From the NCBI RefSeq assembly GCF_008080435.1, contig NZ_VRKN01000005.1, positions 1-64,000 on the forward strand: 64,000 nucleotides of DNA, written 5' to 3'. A model generated the notes under the pieces. The model was not told where the DNA came from. It saw nothing but the letters and a program-made list of their open reading frames with translations, and searched no databases. Every line of letters starts with the position of its first letter. Positions within the stretch are counted from its first letter, which is position 1. Source of the DNA: Enterobacter asburiae (lineage in GTDB: Bacteria > Pseudomonadota > Gammaproteobacteria > Enterobacterales > Enterobacteriaceae). Below are positions 10,008-18,762 of the stretch, piece by piece. Made by a program: the position numbers and the translations under genes.

Positions 10008-10394
10008 TACTGTTCCTTTAAATACCCATTAACCGATATATGCCGTGAATCGGTAGCTGGGGCAGAGGGATAAAAAATAAAATGTAGCTGCGTATAATAA
10101 TGAGGGTATTTAATGTTTTTTAATTTATAAGTGCGAATGACCATGCTTGTAGAAAAAATCAGAATCAGACCTGGTCCATACAGGGATATACTCCAGGTAT
10201 GTTAATCAGGTAAATGAGTTTAATATTGTCTAATTATTCATTCCGTGAATTTAATTGATTCGATGTATTTGTAATAATTATAAATTGAGCGGATTGACTT
10301 TTTTTGTGCAAAATTAAAACGGATTTTGGTGAATACTTACATTTGCATGAACGCAGTATTACCTTTAAACCTTGTGAGTAACGAGTAGCTGCCT
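10008..10394. promoter_or_regulatory. acrE-acrS divergent intergenic region
   Basis: This 387-nt A+T-rich region must hold the promoters for acrEF (minus) and acrS (plus). I can see an imperfect CATAC ... GTATG inverted pair around 10178-10202, but it is not close enough to the known AcrR operator to call. AcrS binding and H-NS-type silencing are plausible from the family and base composition only. No ORF is supported here. Confidence 0.4.
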
Positions 10395-11114
10395 ATGGCG
10401 CGTAAAAAGAAAGAAGAGGCTCAACAAACCCGGCAGCAGCTGATCGAGGCGGCTATCGGACAGTTTGCGACGCGTGGCGTAGCCAGCACGACGCTGACGG
10501 ATATCGCTGATGCTGCTAAGGTGACGCGCGGCGCGATCTATTGGCACTTCACCAGTAAATCAGAAATATTTAATGCCATCTGGGAACAGCAATTACCGCT
10601 TCGCGACATTATTCGCGACAGGCTTTCCCTTTCCGATAGTGACGATCCATTGTTAAAACTTCGTGAGCAATTTATTACTGCGCTGCAGTATATTGCCCAT
10701 GAGCCCCGGCAATGTGCGCTTTTACAAATTCTGTATCATAAGTGTGAATTTAGCAGTGATATGATTTCAGAGCGTGAAATCAGAAAACGTATTGGATTCA
10801 ATTATGACACGCTACGTGCCACGCTGGAGACCTGTATTTCGCGGAACATCCTTTCACCAGAGGTGAATGTTGATCTCACCTTGATCGTATTCCACGGTTT
10901 TTTTAGCGGAATAATTAAAAACTGGTTAATGAATAACGACAGTTTTAATCTTTATCAGCAGGCTCCCGCTCTGGTCGATAGCATTCTGGCGACACTCCCT
11001 GTCATTCGCGTGTCGCCTGATGATGATGTTTACAGCTCAGCGCCAGGTAACATTTCCCCCCGGGCACAAAGTGCTTCTATGGTCTGCGCGCTGGCGGGTT
11101 TACCTAACAGATAA
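10395..11114 (+). CDS. acrS: TetR-family regulator AcrS (EnvR) of acrEF
   Basis: This is a TetR/AcrR repressor that controls the divergent acrEF pump. The helix-turn-helix lies at residues about 13-58, with TTLTDIADAAKVTRGAIYWHF as the recognition unit. The ligand-binding helices follow, with HEPRQCALLQILYHKCEF and FFSGIIKNWLMN conserved with E. coli AcrS. At 239 residues it is about 20 longer than the usual 215-220. The extra C-terminal tail (from about residue 212) is read in a region that is antisense to the 3' end of the next gene (85-bp convergent overlap), so the tail is probably not conserved. The start is supported by the conserved basic N-terminus. Confidence 0.9.
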   Translation: MARKKKEEAQQTRQQLIEAAIGQFATRGVASTTLTDIADAAKVTRGAIYWHFTSKSEIFNAIWEQQLPLRDIIRDRLSLSDSDDPLLKLREQFITALQYIAHEPRQCALLQILYHKCEFSSDMISEREIRKRIGFNYDTLRATLETCISRNILSPEVNVDLTLIVFHGFFSGIIKNWLMNNDSFNLYQQAPALVDSILATLPVIRVSPDDDVYSSAPGNISPRAQSASMVCALAGLPNR

Positions 11115-13111
11115 CCCTGAAGGGTGTTACAGCCCAGCTCGGTTAAAAAGGCTTGCTGTGCTTCGGTTTCCACACCTTCAGCCACGACTTTCAGGTTAAG
11201 TGTTTTAGCGAGGGCTACAATCGCTGAGACAATAGTGGCATCCTCGCTTTCCCCGCTGAGCTCTTTCACAAATGCCCTGTCGATTTTCAATTCACAGGCG
11301 GGTAAGCGCTTGAGGTACAGCAGGCTCGAATATCCGGTGCCAAAATCATCAATGGAGGCCTTCACGCCCGCATTCGTCAGTTCTGTCAGCACTCGCACAC
11401 TTTCATCCGGGTTGCTCATTGCCGTGGTTTCCGTCACTTCGAGGATCAACATTTCCGGTGGCACATGGTGCAGTGCCAGGCAGTCGAGAACCGTTTTAAC
11501 CAGCGAAGTTTGTTCAAACTGCAGCGTCGACAGGTTTACCGCCATTGACCAGCTTTGATGCCCCTGAAGATGCCATTCCCGCAGCTGGCGACAGGCTTCA
11601 TTAATCACCCAGTTGCCAATGGGGATGATCAGCCCCGTTTTTTCCGCCAGCGGCAGAAAAAGGTCCGGCGTCAGTAACCCCTGCTTAGGATGCTGCCAGC
11701 GCAATAACGCCTCGAATCCGAGGACAGGACCCGCGGGGGCGTGAAATTTTGGCTGATACAGCAGGCGCAGCTCATTGCGATCGATCGCCATCCACAGATC
11801 GTTCATTAACTGGAGATGGGTCTGCGCCAGGGTGTTCATGGAAGGTTGGAAAAAGTGGTAACCGTTTCGGCCCATATGCTTCGTGTGATACATCGCCGCG
11901 TCGGCGTTAAACATCAGCTCACGCTCGGTTTTGCCGTCGTGAGGATACAGCGCGATACCAATGCTGAGGGTCACCACCAGTTCATAGGGGCCGAGATTGA
12001 ACGGGCTATCAATCGCGCGCACCAGCGAATTCGCCAGCGATGCTGCGTCGTCCGGACCTTCTCCCTCTGCCAGCAGAACAAACTCATCACCGCCGATACG
12101 TGCGAGGGTGAATTGGCCTTTCAGGAGAAGCAGCAGACGCTGCGTAACAGCAACCAGCAGCCTGTCACCGACATCATGGCCATAGGCGTCATTGATGGCT
12201 TTAAAACCGTCGAGATCCATGAACATCAGGGCAAAGTGGTTCCCTTCACGATCGGCTTTGCTGATGGCCTGATCGAGTCTGTCTTCCAGCAGGATACGGT
12301 TAGGCAGACGCGTCAGGGTATCGTGCAGCGCCAGTTGAGCGAGTTCCCGGTTAGCTTCTGCCAGCGATGAGGCCAGAAGGGCGGTACGTGCCTGAAGGCG
12401 GGCATCCAGCATCGACACCAGCAGGGTGATCCCAAGAATAGAGAGCGCGACGACGCTGACCAGCACCGCCAGCCAGCTCCCGTTAATGCCCTCATGGTGA
12501 ACCATTGTAGACATTGGAAACTGCGCCGCTTTCATCCCGGCATAGTGCATACCGGCAATGGCAATCCCCATCGTGATGGCGGCCCCCATGCGCATCAGCA
12601 CGACCTGCGCGGCTTCGCGACGCAGGCGGAAGGTCAGCCATAATGCTGCGAGCGAAGCGGCAAGCGCAATCGCGATCGAAATGGCCACCCAGACCTTGTC
12701 CCAGATAATCCCGGGCATCACTTCCAGCGCTGCCATGCCGGTGTAATGCATGGCAACAATACCGCTTCCCATCACCAACGCGCCTGGCAGCAGTCGGCGC
12801 AAGCGTAATTGCTCGCAGCTAACGAGCCATAGCGCAAACAGCGACGAACCCACGGCGATGACCATGGATAACACCGTCAGGGTGGCGTTGTAGCTCATGC
12901 TCATGGAGAGGTCCATCGCCAGCATGCCGATAAAATGCATGGCCCACACGCCAATGCCCATTGCAATACCGCCGCCAGCCAGCCAGACGCGGGCAGCGAC
13001 GCCCTCACTCCCGGCGACACGTGCAGCCATGTTCAGCGCGGTATACGCAGCAAGGATGGCAACAACAAAGGAGAGGACGACAAGGATATGGTTGTATTGG
13101 CTGACAAGCAT
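11030..13111 (-). CDS. Cyclic-di-GMP enzyme with MHYT sensor, GGDEF and EAL domains
   Basis: This is a predicted membrane-bound bifunctional diguanylate cyclase/phosphodiesterase of 693 residues. The N-terminal 240 residues form seven or so membrane helices with three MHYT-type motifs (AMHFIGM, AMHYTGM, GMHYAGM), a domain proposed in the literature to bind copper and sense O2, CO or NO. The GGDEF domain follows (ARIGGDEFVLLAEG, intact active-site loop) and then the EAL domain (FEALLRWQHP; EVTET; DDFGTGYSSL; KIDRAFV; VVAEGVET), in which the metal and substrate residues look complete. Both activities are therefore possible. K-12 has no gene here. Its 3' end overlaps acrS by 85 bp on the opposite strand. 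Confidence 0.92.
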   Translation of the reverse strand: MLVSQYNHILVVLSFVVAILAAYTALNMAARVAGSEGVAARVWLAGGGIAMGIGVWAMHFIGMLAMDLSMSMSYNATLTVLSMVIAVGSSLFALWLVSCEQLRLRRLLPGALVMGSGIVAMHYTGMAALEVMPGIIWDKVWVAISIAIALAASLAALWLTFRLRREAAQVVLMRMGAAITMGIAIAGMHYAGMKAAQFPMSTMVHHEGINGSWLAVLVSVVALSILGITLLVSMLDARLQARTALLASSLAEANRELAQLALHDTLTRLPNRILLEDRLDQAISKADREGNHFALMFMDLDGFKAINDAYGHDVGDRLLVAVTQRLLLLLKGQFTLARIGGDEFVLLAEGEGPDDAASLANSLVRAIDSPFNLGPYELVVTLSIGIALYPHDGKTERELMFNADAAMYHTKHMGRNGYHFFQPSMNTLAQTHLQLMNDLWMAIDRNELRLLYQPKFHAPAGPVLGFEALLRWQHPKQGLLTPDLFLPLAEKTGLIIPIGNWVINEACRQLREWHLQGHQSWSMAVNLSTLQFEQTSLVKTVLDCLALHHVPPEMLILEVTETTAMSNPDESVRVLTELTNAGVKASIDDFGTGYSSLLYLKRLPACELKIDRAFVKELSGESEDATIVSAIVALAKTLNLKVVAEGVETEAQQAFLTELGCNTLQGYLLGKPASAQTIEALCARGEMLPGAEL

Positions 13112-13250
13112 GGACGGTTCTACTCGAGTGTGGGGTTACGCTAGAGCGGTTGAGAAGGGCGAGACATTATCACCGTCAGGTAATGGCTCAAAGGGATTTA
13201 AATCCCCGTTTTTAGTGGGTAATAACGGGGGGATTTGCGCAATCGGGCGG

Positions 13251-13415
13251 TTAGTCGAGCGCTGAGCAGTTCACGAGTTTCAGCGGATTGACGGAGTTCA
13301 TATTGCGACACTTATCGGTTTCGGTGCTCATCAGTTCAATCCACTGCATCAGGAGTGCGTCGAAAATGAGAACGGAGATTGCAAAGACAACCAGCCACCA
13401 GTATTTACGAATCAT
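13251..13415 (-). CDS. yhdU: Small membrane protein YhdU
   Basis: A 54-residue protein that matches E. coli YhdU from MIRKYWWLVVFA through CRNMNSVNPLKLVNC. One hydrophobic segment (residues about 5-23) points to a single-span inner-membrane protein with a short C-terminal domain containing two cysteines. I chose the internal ATG at 13415 because conservation starts there and GGAATGAC precedes it at a reasonable distance; a longer frame begins 48 nt upstream. The function is unknown. In K-12 the methyltransferase gene yhdJ lies between this gene and fis; here it is absent. Confidence 0.8.
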   Translation of the reverse strand: MIRKYWWLVVFAISVLIFDALLMQWIELMSTETDKCRNMNSVNPLKLVNCSALD

Positions 13416-13531
13416 TGTGTCATTCCGCGAGAAGAGCGCCAGTAAGATGGGGGAAATATACACGAAAAACCGTGGTTTAAAAGCGGGATAAGCGAAGGTT
13501 TACAATGCGTTGACGGAGAGGCGCAGGTAAT

Positions 13532-13568
13532 AAAAAAGGCGCTTCCCCATGCCGAAGAGCGCCTTTTT
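13532..13568 (-). terminator. Intrinsic terminator of dusB-fis
   Basis: AAAAAGGCGCT pairs with AGCGCCTTTTT around a 14-nt loop, with a T run on the minus strand, 25 nt after the fis stop codon. Confidence 0.85.
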
Positions 13569-13592
13569 AAACAAGCATTTAACTGATTAGTA

Positions 13593-13889
13593 TCAGTTCA
13601 TGCCGTATTTTTTCAGTTTCTTACGCAGAGTACCACGGTTGATACCCATCATCAGCGCAGCGCGGGTTTGGTTACCGCGGGTGTATTGCATCACCATGTC
13701 CAACAGTGGCTGTTCAACTTCAGCCAGTACCAGCTCATACAGGTCATTAACATCCTGACCGTTCAGTTGAGCAAAATAGTTCTTCAGTGCCTGTTTAACC
13801 GAGTCACGCAGGGGTTTTTGAGTTACCTGGTCCTGAGAGTTAACGGTAGAAACGGTCAGTACGTCAGAATTTACGCGTTGTTCGAACAT
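13593..13889 (-). CDS. fis: Nucleoid-associated DNA-binding protein Fis
   Basis: This is the factor for inversion stimulation, a homodimeric DNA-bending protein that activates rRNA promoters and organises the nucleoid. Its 98 residues are essentially identical to E. coli Fis. The N-terminal beta-hairpin arm (residues about 12-26) contacts invertases, and the C-terminal helix-turn-helix is [22 protein letters not shown]. It follows dusB by 23 nt and is expressed from the dusB promoter, the classic growth-phase-controlled unit. Confidence 0.98.
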
Positions 13890-13912
13890 AGTTCTGTCAG
13901 CTCTTTATTTCA

Positions 13913-14878
13913 TTACGCAAGATTTTCGAAGTATGCCTCCAACGCCTCCAGCTGTACGCTGGCATCCTCTATGGCGTTGAATGTGCGCCGAAACTGGTCA
14001 TCTGGAGCGTGCTCCTGGAGATACCAGGAGACGTGTTTACGCGCAATTCGGTACCCTTTTGCCTGACCGTAGTGGTCATGCAGTTCCCGAACATGCGAAC
14101 AAAGCAAGCGCTTAACCTCTGCCAGAGGCAGCGGGGCAAGCAGCTCCCCAGTGTCCAGATAATGCTGGATTTCCCGGAAGATCCAGGGTCTTCCCTGAGC
14201 TGCACGTCCTATCATCAGAGCATCAGCTCCCGTATAGTCGAGTACAGCTCTGGCTTTAAGCGGGTCAGTTATGTCGCCATTCGCGATAATCGGAATGGAA
14301 ACTTTCTGCTTAACTGCCCGAATGCTGTCGTATTCAGCTTCACCGTTGAACAAACAGGCGCGAGTGCGTCCATGAATGGTCAGGGCCTGAATGCCACAGT
14401 CTTCGGCCAGTTGGGCAATCTCTACACAGTTACGGTGTTCCGGCGACCAACCCGTGCGAATCTTCAACGTAACAGGAACGTCCACCGCGCTGACAACCGC
14501 CGTCAGGATAGCTTTCACCTGGTCGGGGTATTGCAGAAGGGCTGAACCTGCAAGCTTGCGATTCACCTTTTTGGCCGGGCACCCCATATTGATATCAATA
14601 ATCTGGGCACCACTTTCCACGTTAATCCGCGCGGCATCTGCCATCTCTTCAGGCACGCTTCCGGCAATTTGCACGGTGCGAATACCTGGTTCATCAATGT
14701 GCACCATCCGAAGGCGGGATTTATCGCTTTCCCAAACCTGCGGGTTAGACGACATCATCTCGGATACGGTTAAACCGGCTCCCATCTCATAGCACAGCGT
14801 CCTGAACGGCCGGTCTGTAATACCTGCCATAGGGGCTGCGATCAGGCGATTTCTAAGCTGGTGGTGTCCGATGCGCAT
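13913..14878 (-). CDS. dusB: tRNA-dihydrouridine synthase B
   Basis: This FMN-dependent enzyme reduces uridine to dihydrouridine in the D loop of tRNAs. It has 321 residues, normal length. The N-terminal TIM barrel carries the FMN-binding [15 protein letters not shown] and the catalytic-cysteine segment [14 protein letters not shown] (about residues 95-108). NGDI and [11 protein letters not shown] at about residues 195-230 bind the cofactor phosphate. It is the promoter-proximal gene of dusB-fis. Confidence 0.97.
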   Translation of the reverse strand: MRIGHHQLRNRLIAAPMAGITDRPFRTLCYEMGAGLTVSEMMSSNPQVWESDKSRLRMVHIDEPGIRTVQIAGSVPEEMADAARINVESGAQIIDINMGCPAKKVNRKLAGSALLQYPDQVKAILTAVVSAVDVPVTLKIRTGWSPEHRNCVEIAQLAEDCGIQALTIHGRTRACLFNGEAEYDSIRAVKQKVSIPIIANGDITDPLKARAVLDYTGADALMIGRAAQGRPWIFREIQHYLDTGELLAPLPLAEVKRLLCSHVRELHDHYGQAKGYRIARKHVSWYLQEHAPDDQFRRTFNAIEDASVQLEALEAYFENLA

Positions 14879-14909
14879 GAGTTAAGAAATGACCATACTG
14901 TGACTGCAA

Positions 14910-14946
14910 GGCGGCGTATATTACGCATTTTTTGCACGAGATGAAA
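14910..14946 (-). promoter_or_regulatory. dusB-fis promoter
   Basis: On the minus strand a -10 TAATAT (14918-14923) is followed by the GC-rich discriminator ACGCCGCC. It is preceded at 17 bp by a weak -35 TTTCAT (14941-14946). This is nearly identical to the E. coli fis promoter as I recall it, which is growth-rate and ppGpp controlled through that discriminator. The remaining 14947-15208 stretch is A+T-rich. It holds a hairpin ATCTGCTG/CAGCAGAT at 15123-15145 that could end the carbonic anhydrase transcript, and no gene. Confidence 0.75.
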
Positions 14947-15208
14947 GGCCAAACTTTGAACAATCCACTGCGGTAGATCAAGGAATCGCCGCTCAATCTT
15001 TCCGTTCAAAATTATTCATTATTTAAATCATTATGTTATGCGGAAATGGTTATTTTATGGGCACTTACAATTTCCCGTAACTTCTCATCATTTCTGAATA
15101 AATGCTTCGCTGAAGCGGGATAATCTGCTGTTTTTAGCAGCAGATTTCCCCACTTCTTTGCGATCTGCGTCGCATTTTAGAACATGATCGTCATGCGAAA
15201 AATGTGGC

Positions 15209-15949
15209 TTATTCGACCACAACGCGCCCATGCAGCGACTGTACCGGACGGTTATTATCGTGATGCATTGTATGGGTGAATCTATCAAGCTGTTCTGCAG
15301 AAACCGTCAGGGGCTGCTTAAGCACAATCCAGGTGACGCCTTCTGAACACGGTGGGGTGGTCAATGAACCGCTAAAGCGCCAGTACGTTTTATCTTTTGG
15401 CAGCAGTTTGTTCAGGTTGAGATCCTGTTTGATGGAGACGTTCTGCTCGGCCTGCTGAGGCATAACGCGCCACAGTTTTTCAAGCTCCGGGTTTGCGGTC
15501 CCTTTATCAAACATGACCGCCACCACCGTCAGTTCTCCACTGGCATTTTTATGAACCAGATGCATTTCCATCGCATATTTCTTGCCATGAACGGTGTTTT
15601 CGCTCGGCGCGTGGAAATGGAACTGTTGTAACGTCCAGGTTTGCTTATCAAGAGTAAGGGTATCGCGGGTGTCAGCCTGTTCACTTGCCTGAATGGTATG
15701 GCCATTGTTTGTCAGTGTAACAGGGCCATCAACGTAGTGCGTTTGTAGCGGGGAGAGATGGGCGTTAGCGGTCGAATCAATATTAATGGGAGACTGGTTC
15801 ATTCCGCTTTGACAGGTCTTGTATGCTTCGTCCAGCTCGCCCCAGTGTTCCGGTGAACCTTCCCCTTCGTAGCTCCAGTGTGATGCGAATGCTGAAGCCG
15901 AGATCATGCTCAGCGCCAGCAGCGCTGCCTTGCCTGTAATGTGTGTCAT
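15209..15949 (-). CDS. Periplasmic alpha-class carbonic anhydrase
   Basis: This enzyme interconverts CO2 and bicarbonate; a Sec signal (MTHITGKAALLALS... cleavage near ASAFA) sends it to the periplasm. The alpha-family hallmarks are all visible: the NQSPINID strand, the zinc histidines in QFHFHAPSEN and the EMHLVHKN motif, and the C-terminal SLTTPPCSEGVTW. I chose the start at 15949 because GGAAGA precedes it by 5 nt; the ATG one codon upstream is equally possible, and a longer frame begins at 15985. It sits alone between prmA and dusB, where K-12 has no gene, so it is an accessory insertion into the conserved prmA-dusB-fis order. Confidence 0.93.
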   Translation of the reverse strand: MTHITGKAALLALSMISASAFASHWSYEGEGSPEHWGELDEAYKTCQSGMNQSPINIDSTANAHLSPLQTHYVDGPVTLTNNGHTIQASEQADTRDTLTLDKQTWTLQQFHFHAPSENTVHGKKYAMEMHLVHKNASGELTVVAVMFDKGTANPELEKLWRVMPQQAEQNVSIKQDLNLNKLLPKDKTYWRFSGSLTTPPCSEGVTWIVLKQPLTVSAEQLDRFTHTMHHDNNRPVQSLHGRVVVE

Positions 15950-16077
15950 CATATTCTTCCGGTGAATTTTTGTAATACAAATCAACGTGATTTGTAGGGT
16001 TATTTTACCGAAGAATGACCGGGGGAGAGAGGATTATCAGAGGGAGAGAGGCGTGGTCAGATGACCACGCCAAATGC

Positions 16078-16959
16078 TTATTTTTTACGACCGGTGATGC
16101 GGCACCACTCTTCTTTTTCCACCACCGGGTCGAGGGCAAAGAGAGCGGCGTAGGCTTCACACACGCTGTCGGCCTGGCTTGCCAGGATACCGGAAAGCCC
16201 CAGCAGACCGCCCTCAACGGGCAGGACGCTGATTAACGGGGCCAGCTCGCGCAGTGGGCCCGCCAGAATGTTTGCGACCACCACATCGGCTTTCATGGCT
16301 TCTGGCTGAGCATCCGGCAGATACAGCTCCAGACGATCGGAGACGCCGTTACGCTCGGCATTATCGCGGCTGGCCTGAATCGCCTGCGGATCGATATCGA
16401 TCCCGATGGCTTTTGCCGCGCCTAGTTTCAGGGCTGCAATCGCGAGGATCCCGGATCCACAGCCGAAGTCGATCACTGTCTTACCGTCCAGATCCAGACC
16501 ATCCAGCCACTGCAGGCACAGGGACGTGGTTGGGTGCGTGCCGGTACCAAACGCCAGGCCCGGGTCGAGCATTACGTTGACCGCATTCTCATCGGGCACG
16601 TCACGCCAGCTAGGGCAAATCCACAGACGCTTGCCGAACTGCATCGGGTGGAAGTTATCCATCCACTCGCGTTCCCAGTCTTTGTCTTCCAGCTGTTCGA
16701 TTTTGTGTACAAAACCCGCGCCCAGCAGAGGATGATTCTCCAGAATCGCGACAACTTCTTTCATATCGGTTTCGGCATCAAACAGGCCAATAACGTCGGT
16801 ATCACCCCACAGGCGGGTTTCGCCCGGCAGTGGCTCAAAGACCGGCGTGTCATGCGTGTCCTGGAAGGTGATAGAGACCGAACCGGCCTCCATCAGCGCA
16901 TCGCTCAGTTCCTCGGCGTTAGCGCCGGTTGTGTTCAGTTTTAGTTGGATCCACGGCAT
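16078..16959 (-). CDS. prmA: Ribosomal protein L11 methyltransferase
   Basis: This enzyme trimethylates several amino groups of L11 using S-adenosylmethionine. It has 293 residues, the exact family length. An N-terminal substrate-recognition domain (about 1-65) and linker precede the Rossmann methyltransferase core, with [20 protein letters not shown] at about residues 160-180 as the SAM site, GTGTHPTT before it and [10 protein letters not shown] as motif IV. It follows panF by 11 nt and probably shares its transcript. A hairpin GGCGTGGTCA/TGACCACGCC lies just past the stop (16050-16071) but lacks a T run. Confidence 0.97.
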   Translation of the reverse strand: MPWIQLKLNTTGANAEELSDALMEAGSVSITFQDTHDTPVFEPLPGETRLWGDTDVIGLFDAETDMKEVVAILENHPLLGAGFVHKIEQLEDKDWEREWMDNFHPMQFGKRLWICPSWRDVPDENAVNVMLDPGLAFGTGTHPTTSLCLQWLDGLDLDGKTVIDFGCGSGILAIAALKLGAAKAIGIDIDPQAIQASRDNAERNGVSDRLELYLPDAQPEAMKADVVVANILAGPLRELAPLISVLPVEGGLLGLSGILASQADSVCEAYAALFALDPVVEKEEWCRITGRKK

Positions 16960-16970
16960 GGCAAAACTCT

Positions 16971-18422
16971 TTATTTATCAGTAGAAATCATAGCGGGTTG
17001 TGGGACGGGCTGACCGAAACGGTTCCCCACCACAAACGCCAGTAAACTTAGCAGTAACGAAGGCACAATCGGATGGAAGCCCAGGTACTGAATCTTAAAC
17101 GTTGCGAGGACGGCATACAGCACACCGCCGACAATCATGCCGCTCAGCGCGCCTGCCGCGTTTGCACGCTCCCAGTAGAGTCCTAACACCAGCGGCCACA
17201 GGAATACCGCTTCAAGCCCACCAAATGCCAGCAGGTTCAGCCAGATGATCATCTCCGGCGGACGCCATGCGGCTAACAGCAGCAATGCCCCTAATACCAG
17301 AGTAATAACGGCCGACATACGCTTCAGGCGGCGTTCATTCTCTGCCTGCTCAGGACGCAGGTTCAGATAGAGATCTTTAATGATCGTAGCGGAACTTTGC
17401 AGCAGCTGAGCGTTGATTGTCGACATAATGGCGGCCATCGGTGCGGCGAGGAAGATCCCGGCGGCAAATGGCGGCAGCACTTTAACCATCAGAGTTGGGA
17501 TGACCAGATCGGGTACGGTAAGGTCGGGAATAACTGCCCGACCTAACGCGCCTGCCAGGTGCATACCAAACATCAGGATTGCGACAACGATAGTGCCGAT
17601 AATAATACCTCGGTGTACGGCTTTGCTGTCTTTATAAGAGATACAGCGCACTGCGGTATGCGGCAGGCCAATCACTCCAAAGCATACCAACACCCAGAAC
17701 GACGTCATAAAGGTCGGAGAAAGGATATCATCTGCCCCCTCCGGTGAGACCAGTTTCGGGTCAATCGCCTCCAGGGTTTCCACTGCATGAGTGAGTCCAC
17801 CCGCAGCATGAACAATACCCACCAGCAGGACGATAGTACCGATGAGCATAACCAATCCCTGCATGGTATCGTTCAGCACGCTGGCGCGGAATCCGCCAAA
17901 CGCGGTATACAGCGCAATGCTTACTCCGAAGATGATCAAGCCTGTCTCGTAGGGGATCCCGGCTGCCGTTTCCAGCAGACGAGCCCCGCCGATAAACTGC
18001 ACCGTCATCGCGCCAATAAAGGCCACCAGCAGGCTTAAGCTGGCCAGCCACACCAGTAAACGGCTCTGGTAGCGGGCAAACAGCATATCGTTGAGCGTCA
18101 CGGCATTATAACGGCGCGCCAGAATGGCAAATTTTTTACCCAGTATGCCCAGCGAGAGCCAGATGGCAGGCAGCTGGATCATCGCCAGTAGCACCCAGCC
18201 TAACCCGTATTTATAGGCTGCACCGGGTCCGCCGATAAACGAACTGGCGCTGATGTAGGTTGCGGTCAGCGTCATGGCCAGCACGACGCCGCCCATCGAG
18301 CGGCTACCAAGGAAATACTCGTTCAGGAAAGTGCCCGTCGTTCTTTTACGCATGGCGTAAACGGATAAACCAAACACCACTAACAAGTAAGCGATAAGCG
18401 GCAGAATGACTTCAAGCTGCAT
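16971..18422 (-). CDS. panF: Sodium/pantothenate symporter PanF
   Basis: This inner-membrane carrier imports pantothenate with Na+ for coenzyme A synthesis. With the start at 18422 it has 483 residues, as in E. coli; an adjacent ATG one codon upstream is possible. It is a solute:sodium symporter (SSS) family protein with about 12-13 membrane helices. [21 protein letters not shown] (helix 1-2, sodium site) and the [13 protein letters not shown] segment are typical of the family. Its start overlaps the yhdT stop by 11 nt, indicating translational coupling. Confidence 0.96.
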   Translation of the reverse strand: MQLEVILPLIAYLLVVFGLSVYAMRKRTTGTFLNEYFLGSRSMGGVVLAMTLTATYISASSFIGGPGAAYKYGLGWVLLAMIQLPAIWLSLGILGKKFAILARRYNAVTLNDMLFARYQSRLLVWLASLSLLVAFIGAMTVQFIGGARLLETAAGIPYETGLIIFGVSIALYTAFGGFRASVLNDTMQGLVMLIGTIVLLVGIVHAAGGLTHAVETLEAIDPKLVSPEGADDILSPTFMTSFWVLVCFGVIGLPHTAVRCISYKDSKAVHRGIIIGTIVVAILMFGMHLAGALGRAVIPDLTVPDLVIPTLMVKVLPPFAAGIFLAAPMAAIMSTINAQLLQSSATIIKDLYLNLRPEQAENERRLKRMSAVITLVLGALLLLAAWRPPEMIIWLNLLAFGGLEAVFLWPLVLGLYWERANAAGALSGMIVGGVLYAVLATFKIQYLGFHPIVPSLLLSLLAFVVGNRFGQPVPQPAMISTDK

Positions 18423-18654
18423 CATCGTCCTCCAGCGGGATATCGCGATAAATGAATTTCACCATTGCCCAGCACAGCAGGATGAAGACCAGCGGTACCA
18501 GTAGACACGCCATTTCGAACCAGTGCGGCAGCCCGGTGATGCCAATAGCAGAGTCAGGTAAGTAAGCGGTTACTAACCACGCTGCGAGATAGAGAAGGGT
18601 CAGCCACAGCGCCCAGCGCGCTTCTTTATGGGCCTGAACAAAACGTTTGTCCAT
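18412..18654 (-). CDS. yhdT: Small membrane protein YhdT (DUF997)
   Basis: An 80-residue protein with two hydrophobic helices (about residues 14-32 and 45-67) and a conserved WALWLTLLYLAAWL start. It always sits before panF in enterobacteria, and here it overlaps panF, so an accessory role with the symporter is likely but unproven. The sodium-symporter small-subunit families have a similar two-helix layout. Confidence 0.88.
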   Translation of the reverse strand: MDKRFVQAHKEARWALWLTLLYLAAWLVTAYLPDSAIGITGLPHWFEMACLLVPLVFILLCWAMVKFIYRDIPLEDDDAA

Positions 18655-18720
18655 TTTTTGTCCCTTGTGGATAAAGAAAGCGGGGATTGTACATGATGAG
18701 GCTTTCCAGGCCCCAGAAAT

Positions 18721-18747
18721 AAAAAAGGCCGGATAATCCGGCCTTTT
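18721..18747 (-). terminator. Intrinsic terminator of accBC
   Basis: AAGGCCGGA/TCCGGCCTT with a short loop, followed on the minus strand by TTTTTTATTT, 15 nt past the accC stop codon. It separates the acc genes from yhdT-panF. Confidence 0.88.
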
Positions 18748-18762
18748 CGCAAAGATGCTGTA

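Noticed and set aside
13415..13463. Longer start for yhdU
   Set aside because: The 16 extra residues are not in E. coli YhdU as recalled, and the internal ATG has the conserved start and a plausible binding site.
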